This document shows, in pieces, positions 7,060 through 15,878 of a stretch of 64,000 bases of DNA (positions are counted from its first letter, which is position 1; each line of letters opens with the position of its first letter). Origin of the DNA: Anaeromicropila populeti. Its GTDB lineage: Bacteria; Bacillota; Clostridia; Lachnospirales; Lachnospiraceae. Location: the NCBI RefSeq assembly GCF_900112775.1, contig NZ_FOYZ01000001.1, positions 186,001 through 250,000 of the forward strand, in the 5' to 3' direction. The notes beneath the pieces were generated by a model. That model was not told the DNA's origin. It was given only the letters and a program-made list of their open reading frames with translations, and made no database searches. Position numbers and translations under genes: made by a program.

Positions 7060-7097
7060 GCTAAGGCTGTCATTCAAACTATAATGACAGCCTTAGC
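7060..7097 (+). terminator. Terminator of the peroxiredoxin gene
   Basis: A perfect 15-bp stem (7060-7074 with 7083-7097) and 8-nt loop 13 nt after the stop. The downstream run is weak (ACATTTTGAC). Confidence 0.7.
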
Positions 7098-7110
7098 TGA
7101 AAGATACATT

Positions 7111-7139
7111 TTGACAAAGCTGATAATTAAGTTTACAAT
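7111..7139 (+). promoter_or_regulatory. Promoter of the Big_2 surface protein gene
   Basis: TTGACA (7111-7116), 17-nt spacer, TACAAT (7134-7139). Predicted start near 7146, about 56 nt before the ATG at 7202. Confidence 0.85.
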
Positions 7140-7201
7140 ATCTTTAGGGACATTTATTTTATCAGTGTTCAAACATCAAAATAAGAAATAAGGAGGAAAC
7201 T

Positions 7202-9703
7202 ATGAAAAAAAGGTTACACTTATTGGCAATCTGCTTCTTTCTGATGGTTTTTGCCATTCCATCACTTCAGGCAAAGGCAGCAGTTAAACCAACGCTAAAT
7301 GTTTCAAAAAAAACTATAACAGGTGTGGGTAAATCCTATAAATTAAAGGCGGCTGCTCCTTCTAATAGTAAAATCACCTGGAAAAGTTCAAATACTTCCG
7401 TTGCCTCTGTCAGCAAGGCAGGAGTTGTCACTGCAAAAAAACGCGGTACTGTAACTATTTCCTGTACAGTCAAATCTGGAAGTACAACCAAAAAATTAAC
7501 TTGTAAAATAACAGTAAAGGTTCCAGCAAAATCAATTACATTTACAAATGCGGTAATTGATCAGCAATATAATGCTCATGTATTAACTGTTGGGACAAAC
7601 TATGATTTTAATGCTAAAAAAATCAGTTCTTCTTCCAAAAGCTCCTCTACGGATGTCATTCGTTATTATATTGAAGATACATCAAAGGCAACCGTACATA
7701 AAACGAAGGGTATTGTAACTCCACTTTCTACTGGAATTACAAAATTAATTGTTTGCGCTGGTGCCACTGAAAAAAAGGCTATGGCTGCTACAAATACGGT
7801 AAAACAAGAAATATTATTATATATTACAAAACCTGATGTTTCTGTTAAGAACTGCTCTTTGAATCACGGTAAAGAACTGGCTGTTGAATTTTCAGAGGCT
7901 ATGGCTGCTTCTACACTTCTGGACTCTAACAATTACTTACTGGATTCCATTAGTATTCGCGCCAACAGTAATGCATCCGCTTTAGGTACCTTAAAGGGGT
8001 CTTTGTCCTCCGATCAAAAAACTTTGTATATTTCTAATACAAATGAATTTAAGGGTTCTTATGGGATTAGTCTGGACAGTACGATTAAGTCAGCTTCTGG
8101 ATATGCTTTAACGGCATTCTCAAAGGATTTGACTCTTTTAGATAATGTGAGGCCGACTTACTTAAACTGTACCACTGATGACACAGGATTAGTTGTCAGC
8201 TTAAATTTCAGTGAGCCAATTGATATAACAAACCTAGAGGCTACTTCTCCAAAAAAAATCAATGGTTCTTCTGTAACAAACGCAGCACTTTTTACTACGA
8301 AAAGTAACTATAAGCTATCTGAGGATAAGAAATCTATTGTACTGGATTTGTCTTCCTTGTATACAACTGATCAAAATACTACAATAGAAGTCACTTTTTA
8401 TGGAATAACAGACTACGCTGATAATACAACAAACCCTTATCCACTAATCGTACAGCTGTATACCAATACAACACCTTCTGCTCAGGCATCCTGTCAGACT
8501 ATTTACCGAAATGGAAACAGCCTAATTGCTTTATTTGATAAATCCATTAAAACACCTGGCTATGCATTAATAAGTGGTAATTATATATCAGGTAAGGTAA
8601 ATGAATCTAATAAGAAACAGGTAATTTATAATTTAATGAATACCAATCTTGTAAACTTAAAAGGAAATGCAGAGGTGATTTTAAGTGGCTATAGCAGTTA
8701 CAATGCCAACACTCCATCAACAAATATAACCCGCTATGTGAATTTTTCTTCTGCTGTTCAACTTCCGTCTGTTACAGCGACTACTTTTACTACTGTAAAG
8801 GATAATAATGCTTCTCAAAATGTGTTAACGCTTACTTATAGCACAGATATTACCTTACTAACTACAAAAGGGTATATGAATGTTATTAGCAGTATTGATG
8901 GGATTGTAAGCGCCTCTACTCCTTATGCCTTTACAGCAACAGCAAGCGGTAAACAAGTTAAGCTTGTTTTTACAGATTCTTTTCAGGAATTAGGAACCTA
9001 TACCTTTACACTGCCTGCCAGCTTTATCGTAGATTATTATAATAATTATAGTACTGAAACAACTGTAACTGCTGTAAAAACTGCTGGTGACAGCACACCG
9101 CTGCCTGGTCCATCTAATGTTCAAATTGGCGGTACCAATAACGAATACATTTATTTTACATTTCAAAACATGTTAGATACTACTACTGCGCAAGACAAAG
9201 CAAATTACAGCATATCTGGACTTACTATTTCTTCTGTCAGCCTGATTGCTAATAATTACAATGCTCCTGCTATTGTAAGACTAACGATTGCTTCAAACTC
9301 AATTACTTCTGGTGTTCCCTACCAGATATCAGTTAGTGGAATAAAAGGTTATAAAGGTTCCTTTACCACTATGCAGAATTATAAAGAAATGATTGTTTTG
9401 ACAAATAACAAAACATTAGAAGTTAAAAGTATTAGTGGAAATACAGCTAAAAAACAGATTGTAATTACTTTTTCAACTTCTATCAGTACTTCAAGTAAAG
9501 TAAACTTTACTTTTACTTGTAACAATAAAACACTTTCTATCAGCAACACAACAATATCAGGTAATACCATAACCTTTACTTACACTGATACGCTATCGGC
9601 TAATTCAGTTATTTTACTAAATCCATGTATTGATAACTATATTGTTGATGTAAATAATCAAAAATTATTGAATACTGCTCTTTCTGTTGTTTTAGGTGCT
9701 TAA
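7202..9703 (+). CDS. Secreted surface protein with Big_2 and further Ig-like domains
   Basis: An 833-aa secreted protein with signal peptide (KKRLHLLAICFFLMVFAIP, cleavage near LQAKA-A). Residues about 30-110 form a bacterial Ig-like Big_2 domain with the usual ITWKSSNTSVASV and KRGTVTISC strands. The remainder looks like several weaker Ig-like modules of 90-110 aa with motifs such as VEFSEAMAAS and LTYSTDIT, similar in style to SbsA-type Big_5 modules. There are no SLH repeats, LPXTG motif or lipobox, so how it is held at the wall is unclear; binding to the wall polymer made by the neighbouring operon is possible. It is very rich in Ser, Thr and Asn. The start follows AAGGAGG. It is monocistronic, ending at a bidirectional terminator. 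Confidence 0.85.
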   Translation: MKKRLHLLAICFFLMVFAIPSLQAKAAVKPTLNVSKKTITGVGKSYKLKAAAPSNSKITWKSSNTSVASVSKAGVVTAKKRGTVTISCTVKSGSTTKKLTCKITVKVPAKSITFTNAVIDQQYNAHVLTVGTNYDFNAKKISSSSKSSSTDVIRYYIEDTSKATVHKTKGIVTPLSTGITKLIVCAGATEKKAMAATNTVKQEILLYITKPDVSVKNCSLNHGKELAVEFSEAMAASTLLDSNNYLLDSISIRANSNASALGTLKGSLSSDQKTLYISNTNEFKGSYGISLDSTIKSASGYALTAFSKDLTLLDNVRPTYLNCTTDDTGLVVSLNFSEPIDITNLEATSPKKINGSSVTNAALFTTKSNYKLSEDKKSIVLDLSSLYTTDQNTTIEVTFYGITDYADNTTNPYPLIVQLYTNTTPSAQASCQTIYRNGNSLIALFDKSIKTPGYALISGNYISGKVNESNKKQVIYNLMNTNLVNLKGNAEVILSGYSSYNANTPSTNITRYVNFSSAVQLPSVTATTFTTVKDNNASQNVLTLTYSTDITLLTTKGYMNVISSIDGIVSASTPYAFTATASGKQVKLVFTDSFQELGTYTFTLPASFIVDYYNNYSTETTVTAVKTAGDSTPLPGPSNVQIGGTNNEYIYFTFQNMLDTTTAQDKANYSISGLTISSVSLIANNYNAPAIVRLTIASNSITSGVPYQISVSGIKGYKGSFTTMQNYKEMIVLTNNKTLEVKSISGNTAKKQIVITFSTSISTSSKVNFTFTCNNKTLSISNTTISGNTITFTYTDTLSANSVILLNPCIDNYIVDVNNQKLLNTALSVVLGA

Positions 9704-9719
9704 AAGATTACACAATAAA

Positions 9720-9757
9720 GAAAAGGATGTCCTGTCATTCATTAGGACATCCTTTTC
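9720..9757. terminator. Bidirectional terminator between convergent genes
   Basis: Perfect 14-bp stem (9720-9733 with 9744-9757), 10-nt loop, T-rich on both sides (CTTTATTG on the minus strand, TCTATTTAG on the plus). Serves the surface protein and the polymer-export operon. Confidence 0.85.
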
Positions 9758-9758
9758 T

Positions 9759-10496
9759 CTATTTAGTCTTTTCTTCATATAATGCTGCTACTTCATCTAT
9801 CATGCCACTTGCAATGAGCCTGCCTTTTTCCAATAAAATTCCTTTATTACAAATTCTCTGAACCTGCTGAAGTGAATGCGATACAAACAATACCGTAATG
9901 CCTCTATCAAACATACCTTGTATTTTAGCTTCGCATTTCTTTTTAAATTTTGCATCGCCTACTGCCAACACTTCATCTAAAATCAAAATATCTGGTTCCA
10001 CAACTGTTGCAATTGCAAACCCCAACCGTGACTTCATACCAGAGGAATAATTCTTCACTGGCACATTAATAAAGTCTCCCAATTCCGAAAACTCTATAAT
10101 TTCCTCATACTTCTCTTTAATAAATTCTCTTGAATAGCCCAGTACCGTCCCGTACAAATATATATTCTCAGCACCTGTATATTGCTTCTCAAATCCTGCT
10201 CCCAGCTCAAGCAGCGGCACAATCCGTCCTGCTACTGATACCGAACCCTCTGTTGGCTTTTGTACTCCAGCAATCACTTTTAGCAGTGTACTTTTCCCGG
10301 CACCATTTAGTCCAAGTATCCCTAAACGATCACCTTTTTCCAACTGAAAAGACACATGATCCAGTGCTGTATATTCATTATACATGATTTCCTTTTTAAC
10401 AAACTTTATAAAGTACTCCTTTAAATTATCTACCTTTTGTGAACTGATGTTATAACGCATAGTAACGTCTTTCACATCCACGACTGCCTTAGCCAC
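9759..10496 (-). CDS. Polysaccharide/teichoic acid ABC exporter, ATP-binding subunit (TagH/Wzt-like)
   Basis: A 245-aa ATPase of the polymer-export type. Walker A is GILGLNGAGKSTLL, the signature is NYSSGMKSRLGFA and Walker B is ILILDEVLAVGD; the NYSSGM and AVGD forms are characteristic of TagH, Wzt and RfbB proteins. It lacks the C-terminal extension of Bacillus TagH. The start is GTG at 10496 with GGAGG 6 nt upstream. It pairs with the permease ending 58 nt upstream and is the last gene of the five-gene operon, so it should flip or export the glycerol-phosphate or pyruvylated glycan made by the upstream enzymes. Confidence 0.93.
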   Translation of the reverse strand: MAKAVVDVKDVTMRYNISSQKVDNLKEYFIKFVKKEIMYNEYTALDHVSFQLEKGDRLGILGLNGAGKSTLLKVIAGVQKPTEGSVSVAGRIVPLLELGAGFEKQYTGAENIYLYGTVLGYSREFIKEKYEEIIEFSELGDFINVPVKNYSSGMKSRLGFAIATVVEPDILILDEVLAVGDAKFKKKCEAKIQGMFDRGITVLFVSHSLQQVQRICNKGILLEKGRLIASGMIDEVAALYEEKTK

Positions 10497-10554
10497 AGCA
10501 CACCTCCATCATATTTTCAACCTTTAGTTTCATAAATAAATTCATCTGCATTAA

Positions 10555-11334
10555 TCAAATAAATAAGATAAATTTATCCTGCTTTCTGTAAAATAGTAGT
10601 AGCCCTATTACTAATGTTACTAGACTAAATCCAGTGGAATATACCAGAGAATAAGTATCAAATCCCTGTCCATAATATACAGCATTTCTAAAATTCAATA
10701 TTATGGCATACACAGGATTATATTTTAAAATCCAATCATACCCGCTTTTTATTAATCGATCACTTTCATAAAAAATAGCACTGGTATACATAATCATCAT
10801 AAGACCTACTGACCACAAATACTCCAAATCCCTGAAAAAGACCGACATAGTAGCTAAAATCATTCCTACTCCATAGGTAAGCACAAATAAAATTGCCAAC
10901 GGAATAATTGCCAAAAATACATAATAGGTTACATGCACCTTTAAGACAATAGAAACTGCCACCAATACAATCAATGAGATTAAAAATGTCACAAAACTGG
11001 AACAAGTACTTGAAAGAGGATAAATGTATTTTGGTACATAAACTTTTTTAATCATTGCTCCATGATTTCGAATTGATTTCATCGTCGCCTTTGTACTATT
11101 GGAAAAAAAGGAATATAATAACCTGCCTGTTAAAATATATACTGGCCATGTAGGTTCATCCTTACCAAATAACGTTCCAAATACAACACTTAGTACAATC
11201 ATTGTTAGTAATGGTTCCAGTAGCGTCCATAAAATGCCCAGATAAGATCTTCTATATTTCAACTTAACATCCTTTTTCACTAACTCAACTAACAGATGCC
11301 TATATTTCATAAAATTTTTAAAATACTTTTTCAT
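10555..11334 (-). CDS. Polysaccharide/teichoic acid ABC exporter, permease subunit (TagG/Wzm-like)
   Basis: A 259-aa ABC-2 permease with six membrane segments. The N-terminal amphipathic part VELVKKDVKLKYRRSYLG followed by LLEPLLTMIVLSVVFG is typical of the TagG/Wzm family, as is the MSVFFRDLEYLW stretch in the second half. RBS GGAG is 8 nt before the ATG. It sits 14 nt after the pyruvyltransferase fusion gene and just before its ATPase partner, so the two form the exporter of this surface-polymer operon. Confidence 0.92.
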   Translation of the reverse strand: MKKYFKNFMKYRHLLVELVKKDVKLKYRRSYLGILWTLLEPLLTMIVLSVVFGTLFGKDEPTWPVYILTGRLLYSFFSNSTKATMKSIRNHGAMIKKVYVPKYIYPLSSTCSSFVTFLISLIVLVAVSIVLKVHVTYYVFLAIIPLAILFVLTYGVGMILATMSVFFRDLEYLWSVGLMMIMYTSAIFYESDRLIKSGYDWILKYNPVYAIILNFRNAVYYGQGFDTYSLVYSTGFSLVTLVIGLLLFYRKQDKFILFI

Positions 11335-11348
11335 CTTTTTTCTCCATA

Positions 11349-13580
11349 TTATTTTTTCAGATCATTGAATTCTTCTAACAATATGTCAATTGGCTCATTG
11401 TCAAATCTTCCAAAAATCTCTTCTCTTTCTGAACGGTAAGGGCTTGGTTTTTTATGGTTCTTCATATATGCCAAGTCCAATGTACTCTCTTTATACTCAT
11501 AATGCTGCTTTATTCGATTCCATATCTCCAGCCCTCGTTTGTTATTAATAAAAACGCAGCTGACACCTTTATTATCAAACAATTCTGGATCTATGTCTTG
11601 GATACCCCAATAGTCTCCAATGGTAATATCCCCTGCTCTTTCTAAATAAGTGAACTTACAATCAGAACAGCTTGGTCTTGCAATATAGTCGTTTAAAAAT
11701 GCACGAAAATAATTATTTTTTCTGGCATTTACACGCTTAGGACTCCGGTCTGCAAACTCGATCACCATCGTATTTTGATGAATCAGCCATCCCTTCCTCT
11801 TATCACGGAATTTAATATTTGTTACCTTTGAGCCAAACTCTTCTGTCAGATATTCCACGTACTTCTTAAATAACTTTGGAGAAGGCGCTGCATGACATAG
11901 AATTTCACATATATATAATGTTCCATAATCTTTTCTTAGATAGGAACGCAGGGCAGAACATTCACAAGGAAGTCCTGAGAACAACACATACTGACCCTCC
12001 TGCAATAATTTTCTTATACGGGGATATACCCCATTCAGGTCACTCTTCACATATTTTGACCCATAAAATTTCTTTACATCTGCCATATTATCTGCTATAT
12101 CCATTACTACATTCATATCCTCATCGTAACGGACACCACAGACATATCCCTTCTTCGTCAAAATAATATGCCGGGCAAGTCCTGGAAAAATTGCTCCAGA
12201 AGTACTTTTCATTCTAATTTTTTCATCACTTCGATATGCTGCGTATACTTTGGGAAATTCTGGTTTCCATTCAACTTTCTTTGGTTCACGAATCACACAT
12301 ACCTTTTCACACGCTTTACAGCTTGTACATAATTCAGGATTCACTATAGGATAGGAAAAACCTTCTTGATCTGGCACCATGGTTATGGCATTGTGCGGAC
12401 ATATTTCCTTACAGGCATAGCATCCACAACAATCCTTTTTCATTATGTTAGTTGGACAATCTACTAGTTCCTCACCAACTGAAATTCCTAATAAAATATT
12501 CATGTTCTTTAACGTTTCTACCTTTAACAGACCCATCTTTTTTGGCAGTGCATACTTATTTGCGATTTCAGCCTGTTTCAGATTTTTATATTCAGAAGCA
12601 ACTGCTATCCTATGCTTCTTCATACCCAGATTATCCAACAATTCTTCCGTTCTCTTATAGACTTCACGCCCCGAAATATAGAGCATTTGACGTTCAAACA
12701 ACAACGCAAATACTGTACCATGAAAATGATTGGTTATGACATAATCCGCTTTTTCAACTGCTCCAAGATACTCCGATGGCTGTGTAACATATTCCTCTTC
12801 TACTTCATTTTGAAATACACCCTTGTACTGATAACAATAGATTGGCAGTCCAGATTCATTGGAAACTTTATCTGCAATTTCCACAAGCTGACTGTCATAT
12901 TGATTCATATCAACCAAAATGAATCGCTGCTCAGTTAAAAGGTCTTTCTTTATCATACTATATTCACTTCTTCTAAGCAAGAGTGTACTGTCTTGAATTA
13001 CAGTAACTTGGTTCTTAATAACCTTTTGCAGCTCCTGCTGAAATTCACTTTGAACTACTCCTATAAACGAAAACTCATTGACCCATTTTTTAAGCATTTT
13101 ACGCTCTTTTGCTGAATACCCTAGTTGATTATCACCAACTCCTAATGCTGCTTTTTTTACCCCTTCTTTAATTTCAGCTAAAAAAAGTGTTTCCTCTAAT
13201 GAATTCCAGTTTCGAATTGACCAAGTTTTTTCTCCTGTTACAACACAGAGATCCATATGATTTACTTCTTCCGTAAAAATGTTTTTGTCAAAACATTCGA
13301 CATAATCGTCAAAAAAACTAATGTCTTCTTCCTTGAAGTGCATGTTTTTCGGTTCTATGCCAGCATCCTCACTACTTTTTCTAACTGGATGAAAGGGCAG
13401 CCACTGCTTCCATCCTTTTAAGCTGTGATTCGTTCTACTAAAATCCTCATTCATTTCAAAACAAGCATTTACTATTTTTACCTGGCAGCCTTTCTTTTCA
13501 AAGGCACGCTTTAGCGCCCAGACCTGTAATATCTCAGATATGCTGTCATTTTTTAAATACGTAACAATTCCAACCTTCAA
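11349..13580 (-). CDS. Pyruvyltransferase-like / 2[4Fe-4S] / FrhB-type fusion protein, copy 2
   Basis: A 743-aa protein with three parts. Residues about 1-340 look like a polysaccharide pyruvyl transferase, including ITNHFHGTVFALL near 285. Residues about 378-435 are a two-cluster ferredoxin (CCGCYACKEICP and CTSCKACEKVC). The rest matches coenzyme F420 hydrogenase/dehydrogenase beta subunits (FrhB), with FSGLPCECSALRSYL and ITIGDYWG. Compared with the next gene upstream the N-terminal motif has drifted (YLKNDSISEILQVWALK instead of a SAHNYGAVLQAWALQ form), so the pyruvyl transfer activity may be lost. The start is TTG at 13580 with AAAGGGGA upstream. Two such fusions in tandem suggest acting as a pair in decorating the exported polymer; electron-transfer partner and product are unknown. 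Confidence 0.85.
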   Translation of the reverse strand: MKVGIVTYLKNDSISEILQVWALKRAFEKKGCQVKIVNACFEMNEDFSRTNHSLKGWKQWLPFHPVRKSSEDAGIEPKNMHFKEEDISFFDDYVECFDKNIFTEEVNHMDLCVVTGEKTWSIRNWNSLEETLFLAEIKEGVKKAALGVGDNQLGYSAKERKMLKKWVNEFSFIGVVQSEFQQELQKVIKNQVTVIQDSTLLLRRSEYSMIKKDLLTEQRFILVDMNQYDSQLVEIADKVSNESGLPIYCYQYKGVFQNEVEEEYVTQPSEYLGAVEKADYVITNHFHGTVFALLFERQMLYISGREVYKRTEELLDNLGMKKHRIAVASEYKNLKQAEIANKYALPKKMGLLKVETLKNMNILLGISVGEELVDCPTNIMKKDCCGCYACKEICPHNAITMVPDQEGFSYPIVNPELCTSCKACEKVCVIREPKKVEWKPEFPKVYAAYRSDEKIRMKSTSGAIFPGLARHIILTKKGYVCGVRYDEDMNVVMDIADNMADVKKFYGSKYVKSDLNGVYPRIRKLLQEGQYVLFSGLPCECSALRSYLRKDYGTLYICEILCHAAPSPKLFKKYVEYLTEEFGSKVTNIKFRDKRKGWLIHQNTMVIEFADRSPKRVNARKNNYFRAFLNDYIARPSCSDCKFTYLERAGDITIGDYWGIQDIDPELFDNKGVSCVFINNKRGLEIWNRIKQHYEYKESTLDLAYMKNHKKPSPYRSEREEIFGRFDNEPIDILLEEFNDLKK

Positions 13581-13599
13581 GGCTAATTCCCCTTTCCAT

Positions 13600-15876
13600 T
13601 TACCGTTTTTTCTTTTTATGCTTTAATGAATTATACTCTTGCAATAGAGCATTTATTGTTTTAGTGCTTAATTGATTCATTAGTAAGCTTCTTGAAAATG
13701 TAAGCGGAATTGCTGACTTCCGGGTATTCTGGTACGCATTTTCCAAGGTTGATTCTTCTATATTCAAATTCTCCTTTACACCCTCAAATAATACCTGTCC
13801 TTTTATTGTATTAAGACGTATAAACGATGTTCCATAAAACTCTCCCATCTCAGGATGAAGTTTTTCTACTTTAGCAAAAGCACCTATGGTAATATCTGCA
13901 ACGCTTTCTTGGCTATTCATAAATTCACACGTATAACAAGTAGGTCTTTGCAAATTATAATTTGTATAATTATTTACATAATTATTTTTCCTAGATTCCT
14001 CCAAAAGTACTTCTCCCGACTCAAACTCAGCAATAAAATATCCTTTTGTCTTTCCCTTAAATCTATTATCAAAATCCATTTTTACTATTTGGGAATGATA
14101 TTTTTCTTCTAAAAATGTTTTATATTGTTGATAGACTTCTGGTGATGGAATTCCTGTACATACTACCTCAGCTGTATATAAATTTTCATACTCTTTTGCT
14201 AAGTAACTGTGTAGACCAGCAATCTCACATGGATTTCCTGAATAGAATACTTTTTTACCCTCTTCTAATAACTTTTTTACAGTAGGCTTAATTTGTTTAC
14301 TATTTCCATTTACAAATCTTACACCACAAAAATCATTGCATGCATCTCCTGCCTCAATTGCGTAGACTGGATTATATTCACTATCCATTTTTACATTTAC
14401 CACAAATCCCTTTGTTCGTTTCATATAATCATAAAATGCATGATAGACACCACTGCTGGCAGTCTTCTTTCGTATCTCCTCATCTTTATGAAAAGCAGCA
14501 TATACCTTGGGTAGATTCTCTGTCATTGGAATAAATAATTCTGGTTTTTGGTAAATGCAAACTTCTCGGCACTTGTTACAATAAATGCATTTATCATATT
14601 GGATTACGGGATATATAAAGCCTTCCTTATCACCTTCCATTTGAATCGCACCTGTCGGGCATATACTTTCACAAGCCCTGCACCCATAGCAGCGATATGG
14701 ATCGTTATAATCAAAGTATTTCTTGTCTTTTGCATATCCTGCTGTAGTTTTTCGTGACTCTATAGCACGCTTTAAAAATGCAATGGACCGTTCCCTCATT
14801 CTCTTTCTTTTTTCTTCCACTTCACTATAATTAATGCGTAACTTTGATAAATCTTCTGGAAGATGCTCCGGAACGTCAATTAAATGACTTCCTATGCCTA
14901 ACGAATCCAAAAAAAAGCGCATTCTGTCTGGATTCTGAAAATGTGGAATCGTAATAAATTCTCTATGATAAATCATGGAGAATACTGTTGCATGAAATGA
15001 ATTTGCAATTACATATCTTGCATTCGCAATCCATCCTATAAACTCCTCTGGCCCACCATCAATAAATTTATGGTACTCATTGGGAAAAGTATAATCTGCT
15101 CTGTTTTGAACAATACCTAAGCCTGTTCTTTTCGACAGTTCTTCTGCCATTGCATTTAATCTTTCATCTACCTTATTAAGATGTACATTATGCACATAGA
15201 TATATTCCTTCTTTAATTTAGGATCCTTTTTCAAAGCATCATATTTTTCTCTTGGCAGCAACAGAGTCGGATCTACCACCACTTCAATATCTTTATCAGT
15301 AAATCGTTGAACCTGTTCTTTTGCCTTTTCTTCTCTTACAGAAATATAGTCAAAATTTCGAATATATTTTTGAAATGGCATAGCCTCAACATCAGAAATT
15401 TCGTCTTTTCCAATACTTGCTGCATAGGAAATACGTTTCACATCATCATTTCCAAATGCCAGAAAATATCCTGGATTCATTTTTGTAAACACACCATTCC
15501 AAATCTGATCACTGCCAGCTATCATCACATCATAGTCAAATTCTTCTTTCAAAAGCTGTCCATAATTTTTTACTGGATTGGTTGTATATAATGTGTGATT
15601 AATAAAGTGTTCAAACTTTTTATATTTCTTATATTTATTCTTGTCTCTTAATCTGGCTTTAAATTCCTGTGCCCTATGCACTAAATCATTTAGCACAGGT
15701 TTTTTGTAAGGATTTTTTGGTTTATATAAACGGTACAATTTATCAATATCAAAAATTCTATAATTAATAATGGAAGGTGAGTGGCCTTCTGATTTCAAAT
15801 ATTCCTGTAAGGCCCATGCCTGCAAAACAGCTCCATAATTGTGCGCACTATTAAATGTAACAATACCGATTTTCAT
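13600..15876 (-). CDS. Polysaccharide pyruvyl transferase / 2[4Fe-4S] / FrhB-type fusion protein, copy 1
   Basis: A 758-aa fusion. Residues about 1-370 form a polysaccharide pyruvyl transferase with the family start KIGIVTFNSAHNYGAVLQAW and the later VIANSFHATVFSMIY. Residues about 390-445 hold a two-cluster ferredoxin (CYGCRACESICP and CIYCNKCREVC). Residues about 455-740 are FrhB-like, with TASSGVYHAFYDYM, FYSGNPCEIAGL and a CYTCEF cysteine motif. Pyruvyl transferases add ketal pyruvate to wall sugars, which in other Firmicutes creates the ligand for surface proteins. FrhB domains carry flavin and usually draw electrons from ferredoxin or F420, so a redox step is coupled here; its substrate is not known. 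ATG at 15876 follows AGAGG, 2 nt after the upstream stop. Confidence 0.9.
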   Translation of the reverse strand: MKIGIVTFNSAHNYGAVLQAWALQEYLKSEGHSPSIINYRIFDIDKLYRLYKPKNPYKKPVLNDLVHRAQEFKARLRDKNKYKKYKKFEHFINHTLYTTNPVKNYGQLLKEEFDYDVMIAGSDQIWNGVFTKMNPGYFLAFGNDDVKRISYAASIGKDEISDVEAMPFQKYIRNFDYISVREEKAKEQVQRFTDKDIEVVVDPTLLLPREKYDALKKDPKLKKEYIYVHNVHLNKVDERLNAMAEELSKRTGLGIVQNRADYTFPNEYHKFIDGGPEEFIGWIANARYVIANSFHATVFSMIYHREFITIPHFQNPDRMRFFLDSLGIGSHLIDVPEHLPEDLSKLRINYSEVEEKRKRMRERSIAFLKRAIESRKTTAGYAKDKKYFDYNDPYRCYGCRACESICPTGAIQMEGDKEGFIYPVIQYDKCIYCNKCREVCIYQKPELFIPMTENLPKVYAAFHKDEEIRKKTASSGVYHAFYDYMKRTKGFVVNVKMDSEYNPVYAIEAGDACNDFCGVRFVNGNSKQIKPTVKKLLEEGKKVFYSGNPCEIAGLHSYLAKEYENLYTAEVVCTGIPSPEVYQQYKTFLEEKYHSQIVKMDFDNRFKGKTKGYFIAEFESGEVLLEESRKNNYVNNYTNYNLQRPTCYTCEFMNSQESVADITIGAFAKVEKLHPEMGEFYGTSFIRLNTIKGQVLFEGVKENLNIEESTLENAYQNTRKSAIPLTFSRSLLMNQLSTKTINALLQEYNSLKHKKKKR

Positions 15877-15878
15877 AG

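Noticed and set aside
6973-7191. 72-codon frame after the peroxiredoxin fragment
   Set aside because: It is an out-of-frame reading through the Prx stop, the terminator stem and the next promoter.
7202-9703. SLH or LPXTG anchoring in the surface proteins
   Set aside because: Neither the 833-aa nor the 837-aa protein has these motifs; anchoring stays unknown.
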